Assembly (NCBI GenBank): GCA_012862575.1
Contig: BLSF01000010.1
Span: 682,001 to 746,000 of the forward strand
Direction of reading: 5' to 3'
DNA length: 64,000 nt
Origin: Parietichytrium sp. I65-24A
Taxonomy: Eukaryota; Sar; Bigyra; Thraustochytrida; Thraustochytriidae
Shown piece after piece: positions 43,405 through 53,336 of the stretch. The notes beneath the pieces were generated by a model, which did not search any database, had not been told where the DNA came from, and saw nothing but the letters and a program-made list of their open reading frames with translations. A program made the translations under genes and the position numbers. Position 1 is the stretch's first letter, and each line of letters begins with the position of its first letter.

Positions 43405-44643
43405 ATGTCCGGCCTCGTGAAGCGTCTCTCCAAGAGACTGAGCAAGAGCAACAAGGATGGCGACCTGGCCAAGCTGAAGGAGCTGTCCAACAAACCATAC
43501 CGCGAGCAGGCGATCTGGTTCCTCAACGCGTTCTGGGACAAGGAGACTACGTTCAAGAACGATGACGCCGGCCGCGAGACTGTGTGGGCTTTCTGCCAGG
43601 AATGCATCACCCTGGACCCAAAAGAGACCGAAGGCAACGAGCTCGATGAGGTGCTTGCCCACCGCCTGTTGGAGAAGCTCGAGAAGGCGCTTACCGTCGT
43701 GGAGATGCGTGAGGTCATGCGCAAGGTGGACGTGGACTTCAACCGCATGGTCAGCTTGACCGAGTTCCTCATCTACAAGTTCAACGGCGACTGGAAGAAG
43801 CTCGTCAACGCAACCAAGGAGCAGGGCGGCCCAGAGATGCAAGCCATCCTCGACGAAACCCAGGCACTTGTAGACAAAGCTCAGGCCGAGTTGCAGGAGT
43901 GCCAGGAGCTCGCCCAGGCAGCCCTCGAGGCAGAGAAGAGCGCTCGCGAAGAGGAGGCCAACGCCGTCGCCGAAGAGGCTCGCGCAAAGGAGGCTGAGAT
44001 TGAGGCCCAGGAGGCCGAGAAAGTCTTCGCCGAGGCAGAGGCTCGCGCCCAGGCTGCTGAGGATGAAGAGCAGAAGGAGGCAGACAAGCTCGCTGCTGCA
44101 GTAGCAGAACTCAAGGCCGAGGAGGACGCCTTCGAGAACAAAAAGAAGGAACTCCAGGTGCAGAGCCAGCGCGGAAGCATCGGCATCGTGAAGAGAGGAA
44201 AGGCAGCAAATGAGCTCCACCAGCTCCTTGCCACCGAGACCGTCGGCATGCGCGAGGCTCAGCTCCGCCAGGAGGCTGCTCTCCGCCGCCAGCAAAAGGC
44301 TGTCATGGTCGCTGCTGAGGCCCGCGCAGAGGCTCAGCGCGCGCGCAAGCCATTCCAGGAGGCTACCGCCGCTGCTGAGCAGGCCCGCAAGGACGCTGTT
44401 GAGGCCCGCGAGAGTGCCGAGATGGCTGCTGCTGCGGCCGAGAAAGCAAGAGAGGAGGCTGACGCCGCCGTGGAGACCTCTATGGAATCCTTCAACGAAG
44501 CCCAGGCAGCCCTCGACAAGGTCAAGGCTGAATTTGCAAACTCAAACCAGGGCCGCTTCTGGTTCATGGACCGCGAACTTGAACATGCTATGCAGTTCAT
44601 GAGCAAGAAGCAGCTCGAGCAGCTCGCAGCTTCCAAGAAGTAG
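43405..44643 (+). CDS. Calcium-regulated actin-bundling protein-like (ABP34-like)
   Basis: This is a 412-aa intronless protein starting MSGLVKRLSKRLSK; an in-frame upstream ATG at 43291 would add a repeat-derived, unconserved leader. Residues about 25-130 form a globular domain with YREQAIWFLNAFWDKET, WAFCQECITLDPKE, EGNELDEVLAHRLLEKLE and ALTVVEMREVMRKVDVDFNR. The DVDFNRMVSLTEF segment resembles an EF-hand loop. From about residue 145 to 385 the protein is a long Ala/Glu-rich coiled coil. This order is that of the Dictyostelium 34-kDa actin-bundling protein family found in many protists, which cross-links F-actin and is inhibited by calcium. Family assignment is from motif recall. It converges with the BAR-like gene. 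Confidence 0.7.
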   Translation: MSGLVKRLSKRLSKSNKDGDLAKLKELSNKPYREQAIWFLNAFWDKETTFKNDDAGRETVWAFCQECITLDPKETEGNELDEVLAHRLLEKLEKALTVVEMREVMRKVDVDFNRMVSLTEFLIYKFNGDWKKLVNATKEQGGPEMQAILDETQALVDKAQAELQECQELAQAALEAEKSAREEEANAVAEEARAKEAEIEAQEAEKVFAEAEARAQAAEDEEQKEADKLAAAVAELKAEEDAFENKKKELQVQSQRGSIGIVKRGKAANELHQLLATETVGMREAQLRQEAALRRQQKAVMVAAEARAEAQRARKPFQEATAAAEQARKDAVEARESAEMAAAAAEKAREEADAAVETSMESFNEAQAALDKVKAEFANSNQGRFWFMDRELEHAMQFMSKKQLEQLAASKK

Positions 44644-45224
44644 ACGGATAGCATGCCTACCGGCAGCCAGAACAAAAGTTATAAATGGTTCGCTAGGTCA
44701 GGTGTGATTGTGCCCCGTGCACTATGTGTCCTTCTTGATTACAAAACCGAACAAACACCGTCCTGAAACCAATGAGCAGTATACACGATCCCACTCGCGT
44801 GTGGAGGAGCTTCGCCGCATTTTCGCGTACAGAACCACAACTATAATGACCAGAATCCTGAATGAATGGTTCCGATACGCGTGAACTCAAGAAAGTGCGT
44901 GTGCAACTCCCGCGCTGGGTATTTTTCTCTACCAAAGATGTTGACAAGATTGAAGAAAATAGTTTACAACTTTGACCAAGATTTCTTTTCTTAACGGTAC
45001 CGGTACCTTACCGTGCCTCTCCGAAAGTTTCGAAAGTCGCTATCGAGTTCATTTTGCACTCCCCGTTCGCACCTTCTTTTTCAGTAATTTGGCTTCTTTT
45101 GAGTGAAAAAACAGGGGCTCTTGAGAGATACACGGCAAGGAAACTCTTTATTATGTCAATCTCGCTAATTTTCGAGCAGGTGCACATGCGATACGCTGGC
45201 GGGCTGTACAGATTGGCAGTTAGA
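44644..45224. other. Convergent spacer, no gene seen
   Basis: Between the ABP34-like and BAR-like stops. A palindromic GGTACCGGTACC lies at about 44997-45008. No coding signal. Confidence 0.5.
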
Positions 45225-46283
45225 TTACAAAGCTTCGGGACGAACGGCCTTGACGCTTTCTAACTTTTTGGCAAGCTGATCACCATGCCTTGCCGGGGAT
45301 CCAAGAATTTGAGGACTAATATCCCCAACTTCCTCGACCTCTTCGTCTTCATCGCTTTCGGTCGACGAAGAAGGTATCTGCCTGCCATGATACGAGTCCG
45401 AATCCGAATGTTTGCTTTCCATCGTTGATGCTTCTGTGCTTTGATACGAAAGCCTGCTTCCCCCCTCGCTGGTCAGTGTTCGTTTGCTCGAGATTCGTAG
45501 GATCGTGTTATCTATTGGCTTATCATCGGTCACGATTGCATGAATTTCGTGATCATATGCTTGTAATGCATTCATACGCGCTTCTTTCTGCACATGATGT
45601 AGCCGTTCGGTGCAGATGTTCCACTCCTCTATGAGATCCTTGGCATCGTTCTTTTCGGATCCCTGGATGATCTTTTGGCAATTCAAAAAGAACTCAAACT
45701 GTTCCAGTTTGAACGCCGCCAGCTCTGGGGAAATGAGGCGGCAGTGGCCGCTTTGAACGGCTTCTCCATTCAAAAACTTGATACTGGCTAATAGCTGCGC
45801 CGAAAATGCGTCGTACCGAGCTTTTGCATGTTCTTCAGCACGAATGGCTTTCCGCTTTGACTCTTCATCGATGTCGACCTTGAGCAACACCCTCTTTGTT
45901 TTCCGCTCCTGTCGATTCCTCAGCAGCCGGAGTACAACTAAGTCCTTCCTATCCTTCAAGAGGCTGTCCAATTTGCTAATTTTGTTTTGAACGGCCACCA
46001 TGATGGTGGTGTCCTCCAGCTGTGCGTGAAGGACAGTGGACAACTCGTGAAACTCCTCCTCGTCCGTCTCCACCGCTCTTGCCAGGAACAATGCAGACTT
46101 TGCCAGCCGCTTCGAGTTGGCCCTCCATTTGCGCATGCCCTTTTGCACGTCCTTGAGCTGCCTGCGCAGCCGCACAAGCTTGCCAAACTCCGCGAGAAAC
46201 TCCTCCGACTCATTGGACGACCTCCCGTGCACTATCCACTCCTTCAAGGTCGCCACCTTCTCCAGCCTGCCCACTTTGTTCAT
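45225..46283 (-). CDS. BAR-like coiled-coil protein
   Basis: This 352-aa intronless protein starts MNKVGRLEKVATLKEW. Residues about 20-235 are almost entirely helical and heptad-like, with many Lys/Arg and Glu (LRRQLKDVQKGMRKWRANSKR, LLKDRKDLVVLRLLRNRQERK, EEHAKARYDAFSAQLLASI). The size and charge pattern suit a three-helix BAR domain that dimerises and senses curved membrane. The C-terminal third is disordered, Ser-rich and acidic (SSSTESDEDEEVEEVGD). The fold call comes from pattern only; a generic coiled-coil protein is the alternative. Confidence 0.6.
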   Translation of the reverse strand: MNKVGRLEKVATLKEWIVHGRSSNESEEFLAEFGKLVRLRRQLKDVQKGMRKWRANSKRLAKSALFLARAVETDEEEFHELSTVLHAQLEDTTIMVAVQNKISKLDSLLKDRKDLVVLRLLRNRQERKTKRVLLKVDIDEESKRKAIRAEEHAKARYDAFSAQLLASIKFLNGEAVQSGHCRLISPELAAFKLEQFEFFLNCQKIIQGSEKNDAKDLIEEWNICTERLHHVQKEARMNALQAYDHEIHAIVTDDKPIDNTILRISSKRTLTSEGGSRLSYQSTEASTMESKHSDSDSYHGRQIPSSSTESDEDEEVEEVGDISPQILGSPARHGDQLAKKLESVKAVRPEAL

Positions 46284-48256
46284 CGCGCGACGGCTCGGGA
46301 TCCCCTGCTTCTCGCAGACGCTGCCAAACGAACAACCTCCGCCAAATCCCAGCGCTCAGCTCCAACTCGTTCTTCTGAACTCTTGTCTCTTGATCTTGAT
46401 TGATTGATCAACTCAGTCGAAAGTGGGAAAAGTGATCAATCGATAAACGATTTTCCCAAACTTACAGTCCTAACAATCCTTCCAGCGCACTCTAGTAGCT
46501 AGCTCTAGATTTAGACCCTCGCCGCAGCACTACCGCAATCATATAATCGCTAAGGTAGGACTCGGTCCGGTGTGTACTGGTAACAGCACTTACTATGCTA
46601 GTAAGCTGTTGGAGAGGTTTAGGAGTTGTGAGTAGGTTGATTAGGAGGGACGGGTGCTAGCGGATGGTAGGAGTGTCGTATGAACGTGTGATGCTCACTC
46701 GCTCACTTTTTTTTTTTTGGTTTCCTTGAGATTGATTTCTGTATTCTGGTGAAATTTCATGTCAAAAGTGATAGATGCTTTGCAAGTGCAGCCTTTTTAA
46801 AACCATTTGGACTGCGAACGAAGATGGAAGATGGATGGGCTGCGAATTGATTGGCGATGGGACAAGGGGATGCTGGCAAAGTCGAGGCGAGGAGAGAGGA
46901 GACCACCAGTTTCCATTCAATGGTCCGTCTTCAGACCATACACATCTCTCTCGGCAGTGTGCCTTCTCTGCTTTGAATGTCTCGAAGAGGGAAGGAGTGA
47001 AAGAAAGACTTTCGAGGTCCTGATGGCGCGCGGGTACATTGAACCGAGCGTTACTTGACAGCCATTGGCATAGGAGCTGGTGCAGCATTGACACGAGCGT
47101 GGGATGTGGGATGTGGGATGCGGGACACTGGATGGATGCGAAAGGCCAGCAGGTCGAGAGTGACTGAACTTCACTGTCAATGTGGCCTTCCACCCTGTCT
47201 ACGCACCATAGTCAGTCGTCGCCTTTGCGAAAGCAACCTACAAGCCCAACTGCGTCAGAACGGGGACAATTTTATCTTCATCTTGTCCAATCTTGCGCAA
47301 GCTTTGGGCCCAGCGCGGAGCTGACAGTAGTGGGTCAGCGGACGAACCAGCTGGCCACTGGCCACTGGCCGCCGGCACATGCTCTTCACAATCGAGATTC
47401 TGTTCCCCGTAGAGGTGGTGTGTACTACAATTATTGCACTGGTTTCGTCTGTTCGCGTGGACCCAGGGGATGCAAACTCAGAGTCAAAAACATCGCGCTA
47501 CGCGGTGGCTCGGGCTGCGGCAATGACGTAATGATGGAATGAAATCAATGAATGAACAATCGATTGATTGATTGTAAGAACAAATGAACAAATGTAGCGC
47601 AAAATAATACGAAATACGAGACGTGCCCGAGCTTCATCTCTCCTCCACGTCCCATTTGCCTCCATTTGCTCTATTTGGAGAGACATGTTTTGATTGATGT
47701 CATAGCCGATCTTAGCGTCACACTACCCATCGACACTCGCATACCATTTGTCTATCAAGCACTAGTATCGAAACGAAGAGCTCCTTGTTCTTTCTAAGGA
47801 TAGGTCGGAACTGTGAGAAGCCGTTAACAAAAGATGGCACTGCCAACGAAGAGCAGTTCAGAAGAATTTACCATTCTTCATTGTCAGAACTTTGTCAGAA
47901 CAGGAATGCCAAATTGTCAAATTGTCAAATTGCCAACTTGCCAAATTGCTAAAGCCAAAACACTTCTCAAAATTCAACAATCATGCACCTTGGCAATGCA
48001 ACTCACAAAACGCCAAAACACTTAGAACACAATGAGTCAATAAACTCAATCATCGTCAAGTTTATAAACACAAAACTTGGCTAAAGGCACTGAAGGCTCT
48101 ACAGGTGTCCGTCCAGCTCGCCAAGTGCAGAGCCACAGTGAAGTGAGCGAAGGAAGGAGGGGCGAGGTCCGCGGCAGCTGTTTCTCCGAGCTCGAGAGCC
48201 CATTCTCTCTTCGGGACTGCGAGGGCCGTGGCCCAAGCTGGGCAGCGAAAGTGGAT
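46284..48256. other. Divergent spacer BAR-like / UPF0489
   Basis: No gene. A TAG/CTA-rich block lies at about 46490-46680 and GGGATGT 7-mers at about 47100-47125. AAATTGTC-type repeats follow at about 47907-47950. A TATA-like TTTATAAAC lies at about 48060, roughly 195 bp before the UPF0489 start. Confidence 0.45.
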
Positions 48257-49936
48257 ATGCAGAGACGGGTGGGCAGCCCGTTGAGGCAGAGAGACTCGGC
48301 TTCTGCAAGATGGAGCTGGAAGGCTGGTCTGGGACTGGCGCTGGTGGTCGTGTTGTACCGGACGGTATCGTTTGAAAGTCAGATCGACGATAAGGGCCTT
48401 GGCGGGCTCTCGGTTAAGAACGGTGGCTTGAGACCGGAGGCGGGCGGCTCGGAATCGGACACGCTCGCAACGAGATTGGAATCGGGATCGGCATCGGGAT
48501 TGGATTCGGGGCTAGATTCGACGGAGATGAGCAGCCCTGAGATTCCAGTTGTGGTGGTGGAGCAACACGGAGAGGTACTCAATTATTGGGTGAGGGAGCT
48601 GGGCAAGCTCCATGTGGAGGAGGGCGCATACAAGAACGTGATGCTGCTGCACGTGGACTCGCATAGCGATCTGATGGATGTGTACAGAAAGCCCACTGAG
48701 CGCGTCGCCAAGGAGGACGTCCAGAAGACTCTGATCGACGCGGTCATGGAGGAGTCGAATATTGGCGATTTCATCACCCGAGCCGCATTTGCAGGATTGG
48801 TGGACACCGTTTATTGGCTGAGGTCCGATTTTAAGGGTGGCGAATACAATGGTCCCTCCCCGGGCAGGTACCATGTGGACATTGTTCATGACAGCAGCTA
48901 TGTTTCAAAGAAAGATGTGTACGAGGAGCATCAAGCCGAAGGCGATGGGCAGCGCCGAAAAATGGCAACCACTGACGATGAAAGAGACTCTGCAGAAGGA
49001 GAGGACGAGGATGAAGACGAGGACGAGGAGCTGTTTTTGTGCTACACTAATTTGGAAAAAGTGGAAGACTGGAACGGCAAACTGGAAAATCCAAATGAAA
49101 TTGAAGGCATGGAGACCTGCGCGTCAGGCATTTTAGCTGACTATAGCCGACGAATCGAGTTGGTGGTGAGCCCTCTTCCAAATGTGCTCGAGCCACCGTC
49201 CGGGACCAAAAAGTCTTCAAAGGCGATCACAAGCTGGATCCTGGATATTGATCTGGACTACTTTTCGACAGATGACCCCTCTCTCGCGCTGTTTGCAAAG
49301 CACGGCTTTGACGCCAAATTCGTTAGAAGGTTCTTTGTGAGCGTATTTTCGTGCTCGGAAGACACTGACCTGAAGGTCATGCTGTTTGCGAAAGCAATGC
49401 GAGCCCTAATTAAGAAAAAACTCACTACAACACCACCGTCGAGCGTCCCTGGGAAACTTACGGTGACAACGCTGCACAAGCTGCTCGTGAAATACGACAC
49501 TCGTTGCAAAATCAGTGACCCTGATAAAGCGCTGTTGCTTCTCAAGGAGCTCAACAACTTTGACGAGGTCCGAGATATGAACTGGGTAGCATTGTGGTCA
49601 GAAACTATCCCAAACTGGACGGGAGATTTTTTCTCAGCGTTGTTGGGCCGCGAAGCCGAAACTAGTCCGGTTGGCGAGCTCTCTGTGAGTGACATCGAAA
49701 CAAAGGTTTCGCAGCTCTATTCTTGGGTCCGTGAGCTCGCGCGGAAGCATCGCAACCCCCAAATCATTACGATCTCGCGGTCCCAGGTGCTAGACCACTA
49801 CTTGCCAGTACATCTCGCGCAAGTCATACAGCGAAAGGTCTTCGAGATGTTACAAAAGTGCTTTGGCTCAAAGCTTGCTGCTCCAGTCTACAATTCAGAT
49901 GTCCCTCTTGAGTTCAGGGTTCCTGCGGAGTTTTAA
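48257..49936 (+). CDS. UPF0489 (C5orf22-like) protein with N-terminal signal anchor
   Basis: This 559-aa intronless protein starts MQRRVGSPLRQRD; the open frame further upstream has no ATG. Residues about 24-37 (GLGLALVVVLYRTV) form a short hydrophobic stretch after a basic N-terminus, a type II signal-anchor pattern. The UPF0489 domain (about 95-545) shows PVVVVEQHGEVLNYW, VMLLHVDSHSDL (HxDxHxD-like), WILDIDLDYFSTDDP and IITISRSQVLDHYLP. The His/Asp pattern recalls a metal site like that of arginase-fold enzymes, but the activity of this family is not established. An acidic insert DEDEDEDEE sits near residue 255. It converges with the GH114 gene. Confidence 0.85.
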   Translation: MQRRVGSPLRQRDSASARWSWKAGLGLALVVVLYRTVSFESQIDDKGLGGLSVKNGGLRPEAGGSESDTLATRLESGSASGLDSGLDSTEMSSPEIPVVVVEQHGEVLNYWVRELGKLHVEEGAYKNVMLLHVDSHSDLMDVYRKPTERVAKEDVQKTLIDAVMEESNIGDFITRAAFAGLVDTVYWLRSDFKGGEYNGPSPGRYHVDIVHDSSYVSKKDVYEEHQAEGDGQRRKMATTDDERDSAEGEDEDEDEDEELFLCYTNLEKVEDWNGKLENPNEIEGMETCASGILADYSRRIELVVSPLPNVLEPPSGTKKSSKAITSWILDIDLDYFSTDDPSLALFAKHGFDAKFVRRFFVSVFSCSEDTDLKVMLFAKAMRALIKKKLTTTPPSSVPGKLTVTTLHKLLVKYDTRCKISDPDKALLLLKELNNFDEVRDMNWVALWSETIPNWTGDFFSALLGREAETSPVGELSVSDIETKVSQLYSWVRELARKHRNPQIITISRSQVLDHYLPVHLAQVIQRKVFEMLQKCFGSKLAAPVYNSDVPLEFRVPAEF

Positions 49937-50415
49937 CTGTCACATGGAGGTTATTGCCTTGCCGGAGTGCCTGGAGAGAATTGGTACAACCATCAGTTAG
50001 CAGTACACGTTTGGCAAAGTGGGTAGGCTAGGCAACTTTGTCACTCGCAAGAGTCGTCTTTAGCGGGTCTGTATGCTGTCGGAAATGTCACGAGATATCG
50101 CGAGATTTGCTGGAGCTTGGAGGATCTGAAAGGGTCCTTTTGCGTTCTGCCAGTGACTAGACGAGACGAGCAACGCACATAAGTAATGATCAAAACTTTC
50201 TTCATCCTGTTTTATAATTATAGTGTAATGTACCAATGCGTGTTCGAGTTGGTCATTCCTGTTCGTTTTTTTTACAAATTCATCCAATCAAAACGCACAG
50301 TGATCATATATGTCATTTCTGCCCTCGCCAGCAGGGCATCCTTCCATCTTCACCGTAATACCGACTGATTCACTATCAATTCGGTCACTTTTGTTAGTCA
50401 GAGCGAGCAACGCCT
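49937..50415. other. Convergent spacer UPF0489 / GH114
   Basis: No gene is seen in these 479 bp; AT-rich around 50200-50300. Confidence 0.5.
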
Positions 50416-53199
50416 TCAAGGGTATACCCCAAGCTGTTTCTGAGTGATGGCCGCCGCTCTTTGGCGCCTTCTACGAACGACAAAAGCTGTGGCCCCTCCC
50501 AGCACGAGGAGGGCAACAGCGACTCCAACCAGTGCACCAACAAGTACACCTGAGTCGTCATCGTCGACTTCCTCGCTAACAGTTGGCCAGGGGGTAATCT
50601 GAGTATCTGGAAAGCAGTTCTCCCAAGACTCTCCCTCGAGGCAGTATGCCTCTTCAGATTCGCCAGTGCAGTACTTTGTGGAGACACCAATGGAGAGCGA
50701 ATCACTGCAAATGCTGTTATTTGCTAAAGATTCCGAGGTCACGTATTCCGAATTGAGCACTGGCTTGGAGGCCTTCATGAAAGCGGTGTACAAGTCACAA
50801 GATTGGTCCTGCACGCAATTTTCGGCGATGGCAAAATCAAAAACGTCGGCCACAGATGCAGCCATAGTCTCAGCAGCGTCCAATCCGACCAAAAGCCCAC
50901 TCACTGTGGCATAGTTGGCCAGCTCTGTGGCGTAGTCGACTTCTAATGACATGACGAAGGATTCAGTTGCATCTTCGAAGCCCAAGCTTTCGCGGCACAC
51001 GTCGCTGTCGTAGCAGTCCAAATCTCGAAGAAGAACGCCATGGCATCCAATGTCTACCGCAAGATCCACTCGTTTTGCGAGTAGTTCATAGGCAGCCGAG
51101 GCCTCTCCGATATTGATATAAGAAAACCCGTGCGAGTCCTCCCCGTCCTCCACTGCGATTTCGTCCCACGCTGCGGAGCTCGCCTTGTAGTCGGCGCGGA
51201 ATGTCTCAACCACCCCTGCGGAAAAGGAGCAAATAACTGTGTGGCCGATGCTTGCCATGGATTGGATCTCATCCTCTGAGTCATGAAGATCCATGACAAC
51301 AATCTGCTTGCCATCCACCTCGTCTTCGCCAATATCAAAATTGGTCGATGAGTCCAAGAACCCGAACGCCAAGTTTGCCCAGGACGCTGGGAAGGACGGG
51401 AGGCCCACCTTGGGTTGACGAGTTGGTGATGCACTAGGAGCCGACGTTACGGCGTCCATGTCGTCTGAAGCTGCAAAACAGTTGATCCACGATCCGGACG
51501 TGCACAGGCCGTCTGATTCTGATCCGGAGCAGTACTTCAATGAGATGCCATACTCGTCGACGCTCGAGCAAGCGGTCGAACTGACGCTGTACTCGACAGC
51601 GAAAATGGCCTTGTTGGCGGACTGAAAGGGTGCCACCGAATCGCACTCGTCGTATTGTAAGCATTGTTCCACCACCAAAAAGTCGTAGTCGTCCACCATC
51701 GTGGTGACGAGATCTAGGGTGTTCTTGAGCCCAACCATGAGCCCAATGCTGTGGCCAATCTCGGTATGCCATCTGTTGAAAAGGACCTGGGCTGCTTTAG
51801 CCGCCGCCTTTGTGGTGGTGCCTGAAAGGGCAGTTCTGCACTCTGAATTGTCGTAGCAATCCACGTTGTCCAGCTCCACGGCGTCGCAGCCCTTCTTTTG
51901 TGCTTGCACAAATCGTGGTGTGAGCAAGGCTTTCAGTTCATCCAACTTGTAAATGTCCAACCAGTACTCGTCCCATCCGCTCATTTTTGCTGCGCTGACC
52001 TCCTGCCAAGCCTCCAGATTGTCTTGAACATCTTCGCGGTATGGTTCCAGACTGCCTGCCGAGAAGTAGCAGGACACGATATGGCCATTGGCTTTGTAGG
52101 TGCTGATCTGTTCCGCAGTGGTGTCCCACATGTCCACAAAGACCACTTTGTATCCCGAAACAGTGTCCTCGCCGCCGTCCTCCCAGCCCCACGCCATGTT
52201 GCTCCAGGTGAGCCCCAAGGTCATCGTGCTTTCGAAGTCTGCGGGGTTGATTGTCGGGACTGGAGTAGGCACGGTCCCTGTCGATTTGGTTGGTGCTGGA
52301 GTAGGTCTAGGGGTCGGGGTCGTGGGGGCAACTGGTGCAGCCGTCGTCGGCGCTGTCGGGGTTGCGGTGAAGCAGTTGATCCAGCTTCCAGATGAGCAGA
52401 GGCCATCGCTTTCGCTGCCTGAGCAGTACTTTGTGGACATGCCGTACGTTTCAGCCGTGGTACACCGGGAACTCGAGGTGCTGTACTCGACGTTGAAGAT
52501 CGCCTTGTTGAGATTCTGGAACGGCGTTAGTTTGGAGCATTCACTGTACTGCTGGCACTGCTCATTGATGGCAAAGTCGTAAGAAGAAGCCATCGAGGAA
52601 GCCAGTGCCAGCGCATTCTTCATTCCAATGCTCAGGCCGATGGAATGCGCATACTCGATCTGCCATTCGTTGTAAGCTATCTGGGCAGTCTGCGCGCTGG
52701 AGCTGGACGAGAGCGAGGAGATGGCTGTCCAGCATTCGGAATTGTCATAGCAGTCAATGTTGTCCGGCTCCAGACCATCGCAGCCGTTCGTCTTGGCCTT
52801 GTCCATGACTGGGATCATGATCTGCTTCAAGACATCGAGATTGGTGATGTCTGCCCAATACTCATCCCAGCCGTCCATCTTTGCCACTTTGACCTGGGTC
52901 CACAATGCTTCCTCTGCAGTGGTCCATGTTCGAAAAGGCTCATAGGTTCCAACGGAGAAATAGCAAATCACGAGTTTACCGGCGTCCTTGTAGGTCTGGA
53001 TCTGGGTGGTCTTGTCGATGTCGACGAACACCACATAGTTGTCTCCAACGGTGTCCACACCACCAGAGTCCCAGCCCCAGGCGAGGTTCGCCCAGGTTGT
53101 GCCGGACGGAATCGCGGTGTCCGCCGAGACGAGGGGCTGCAGGCTTGCCGCAGCCACCAAGGCCAAGGCCATGGCCGAGGCCGAACATGAAGATTTCAT
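50416..53199 (-). CDS. Membrane-anchored protein with three GH114 glycosidase modules
   Basis: This 927-aa intronless protein has a signal peptide (1 to about 26, ending LVSA), three tandem GH114-type modules (about 33-275, 325-580 and 600-860), a Pro/Thr linker after module 1 (TPRPTPAPTKSTG), and a C-terminal TM helix (VGALVGVAVALLVLGGATAF) followed by RRRRQR and a short tail. GH114 enzymes are endo-alpha-1,4-polygalactosaminidases. Modules 1 and 2 keep CDGLEPDNIDCYD / CDAVELDNVDCYD and the NEQC / VEQC block with a catalytic-type Glu (Glu213 in module 1). Module 3 is degenerate at the first site (HGVLLRDLDCYD) but keeps AENC. The likely location is the cell surface, type I topology. The substrate could be a galactosaminogalactan-like polymer (inference). 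Confidence 0.88.
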   Translation of the reverse strand: MKSSCSASAMALALVAAASLQPLVSADTAIPSGTTWANLAWGWDSGGVDTVGDNYVVFVDIDKTTQIQTYKDAGKLVICYFSVGTYEPFRTWTTAEEALWTQVKVAKMDGWDEYWADITNLDVLKQIMIPVMDKAKTNGCDGLEPDNIDCYDNSECWTAISSLSSSSSAQTAQIAYNEWQIEYAHSIGLSIGMKNALALASSMASSYDFAINEQCQQYSECSKLTPFQNLNKAIFNVEYSTSSSRCTTAETYGMSTKYCSGSESDGLCSSGSWINCFTATPTAPTTAAPVAPTTPTPRPTPAPTKSTGTVPTPVPTINPADFESTMTLGLTWSNMAWGWEDGGEDTVSGYKVVFVDMWDTTAEQISTYKANGHIVSCYFSAGSLEPYREDVQDNLEAWQEVSAAKMSGWDEYWLDIYKLDELKALLTPRFVQAQKKGCDAVELDNVDCYDNSECRTALSGTTTKAAAKAAQVLFNRWHTEIGHSIGLMVGLKNTLDLVTTMVDDYDFLVVEQCLQYDECDSVAPFQSANKAIFAVEYSVSSTACSSVDEYGISLKYCSGSESDGLCTSGSWINCFAASDDMDAVTSAPSASPTRQPKVGLPSFPASWANLAFGFLDSSTNFDIGEDEVDGKQIVVMDLHDSEDEIQSMASIGHTVICSFSAGVVETFRADYKASSAAWDEIAVEDGEDSHGFSYINIGEASAAYELLAKRVDLAVDIGCHGVLLRDLDCYDSDVCRESLGFEDATESFVMSLEVDYATELANYATVSGLLVGLDAAETMAASVADVFDFAIAENCVQDQSCDLYTAFMKASKPVLNSEYVTSESLANNSICSDSLSIGVSTKYCTGESEEAYCLEGESWENCFPDTQITPWPTVSEEVDDDDSGVLVGALVGVAVALLVLGGATAFVVRRRRQRAAAITQKQLGVYP

Positions 53200-53323
53200 C
53201 TTCAGCTGTTGATCGGTGAGTTCACCAGACTAAGAGACCGACCAGCCGGCGACAAAGCAAATGCGCGGCGGCCCGGAGTTGAAGGTTTGCTGTTCTCTTC
53301 CTCAGCCCTGCAACAACCACACA

Positions 53324-53336
53324 TGAGCTTTATACT
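53324..53336 (-). promoter_or_regulatory. TATA-like element upstream of the GH114 gene
   Basis: On the minus strand TATAAAG lies about 130 bp before the ATG, a fitting distance for a short 5' leader. It is a single motif without further support. Confidence 0.3.

Noticed and set aside
43174-44295. 373-aa Leu/Ala-rich frame antisense to the actin-bundling gene
   Set aside because: It mirrors the Ala/Glu codon pattern of the coiled coil on the other strand.
53298-53334. Mini-intron in the GH114 5' leader (GTAAGT to TTGCAG)
   Set aside because: It would be only about 32 bp, far shorter than the 71-281 bp introns seen in this window; a TATA-like reading is preferred.
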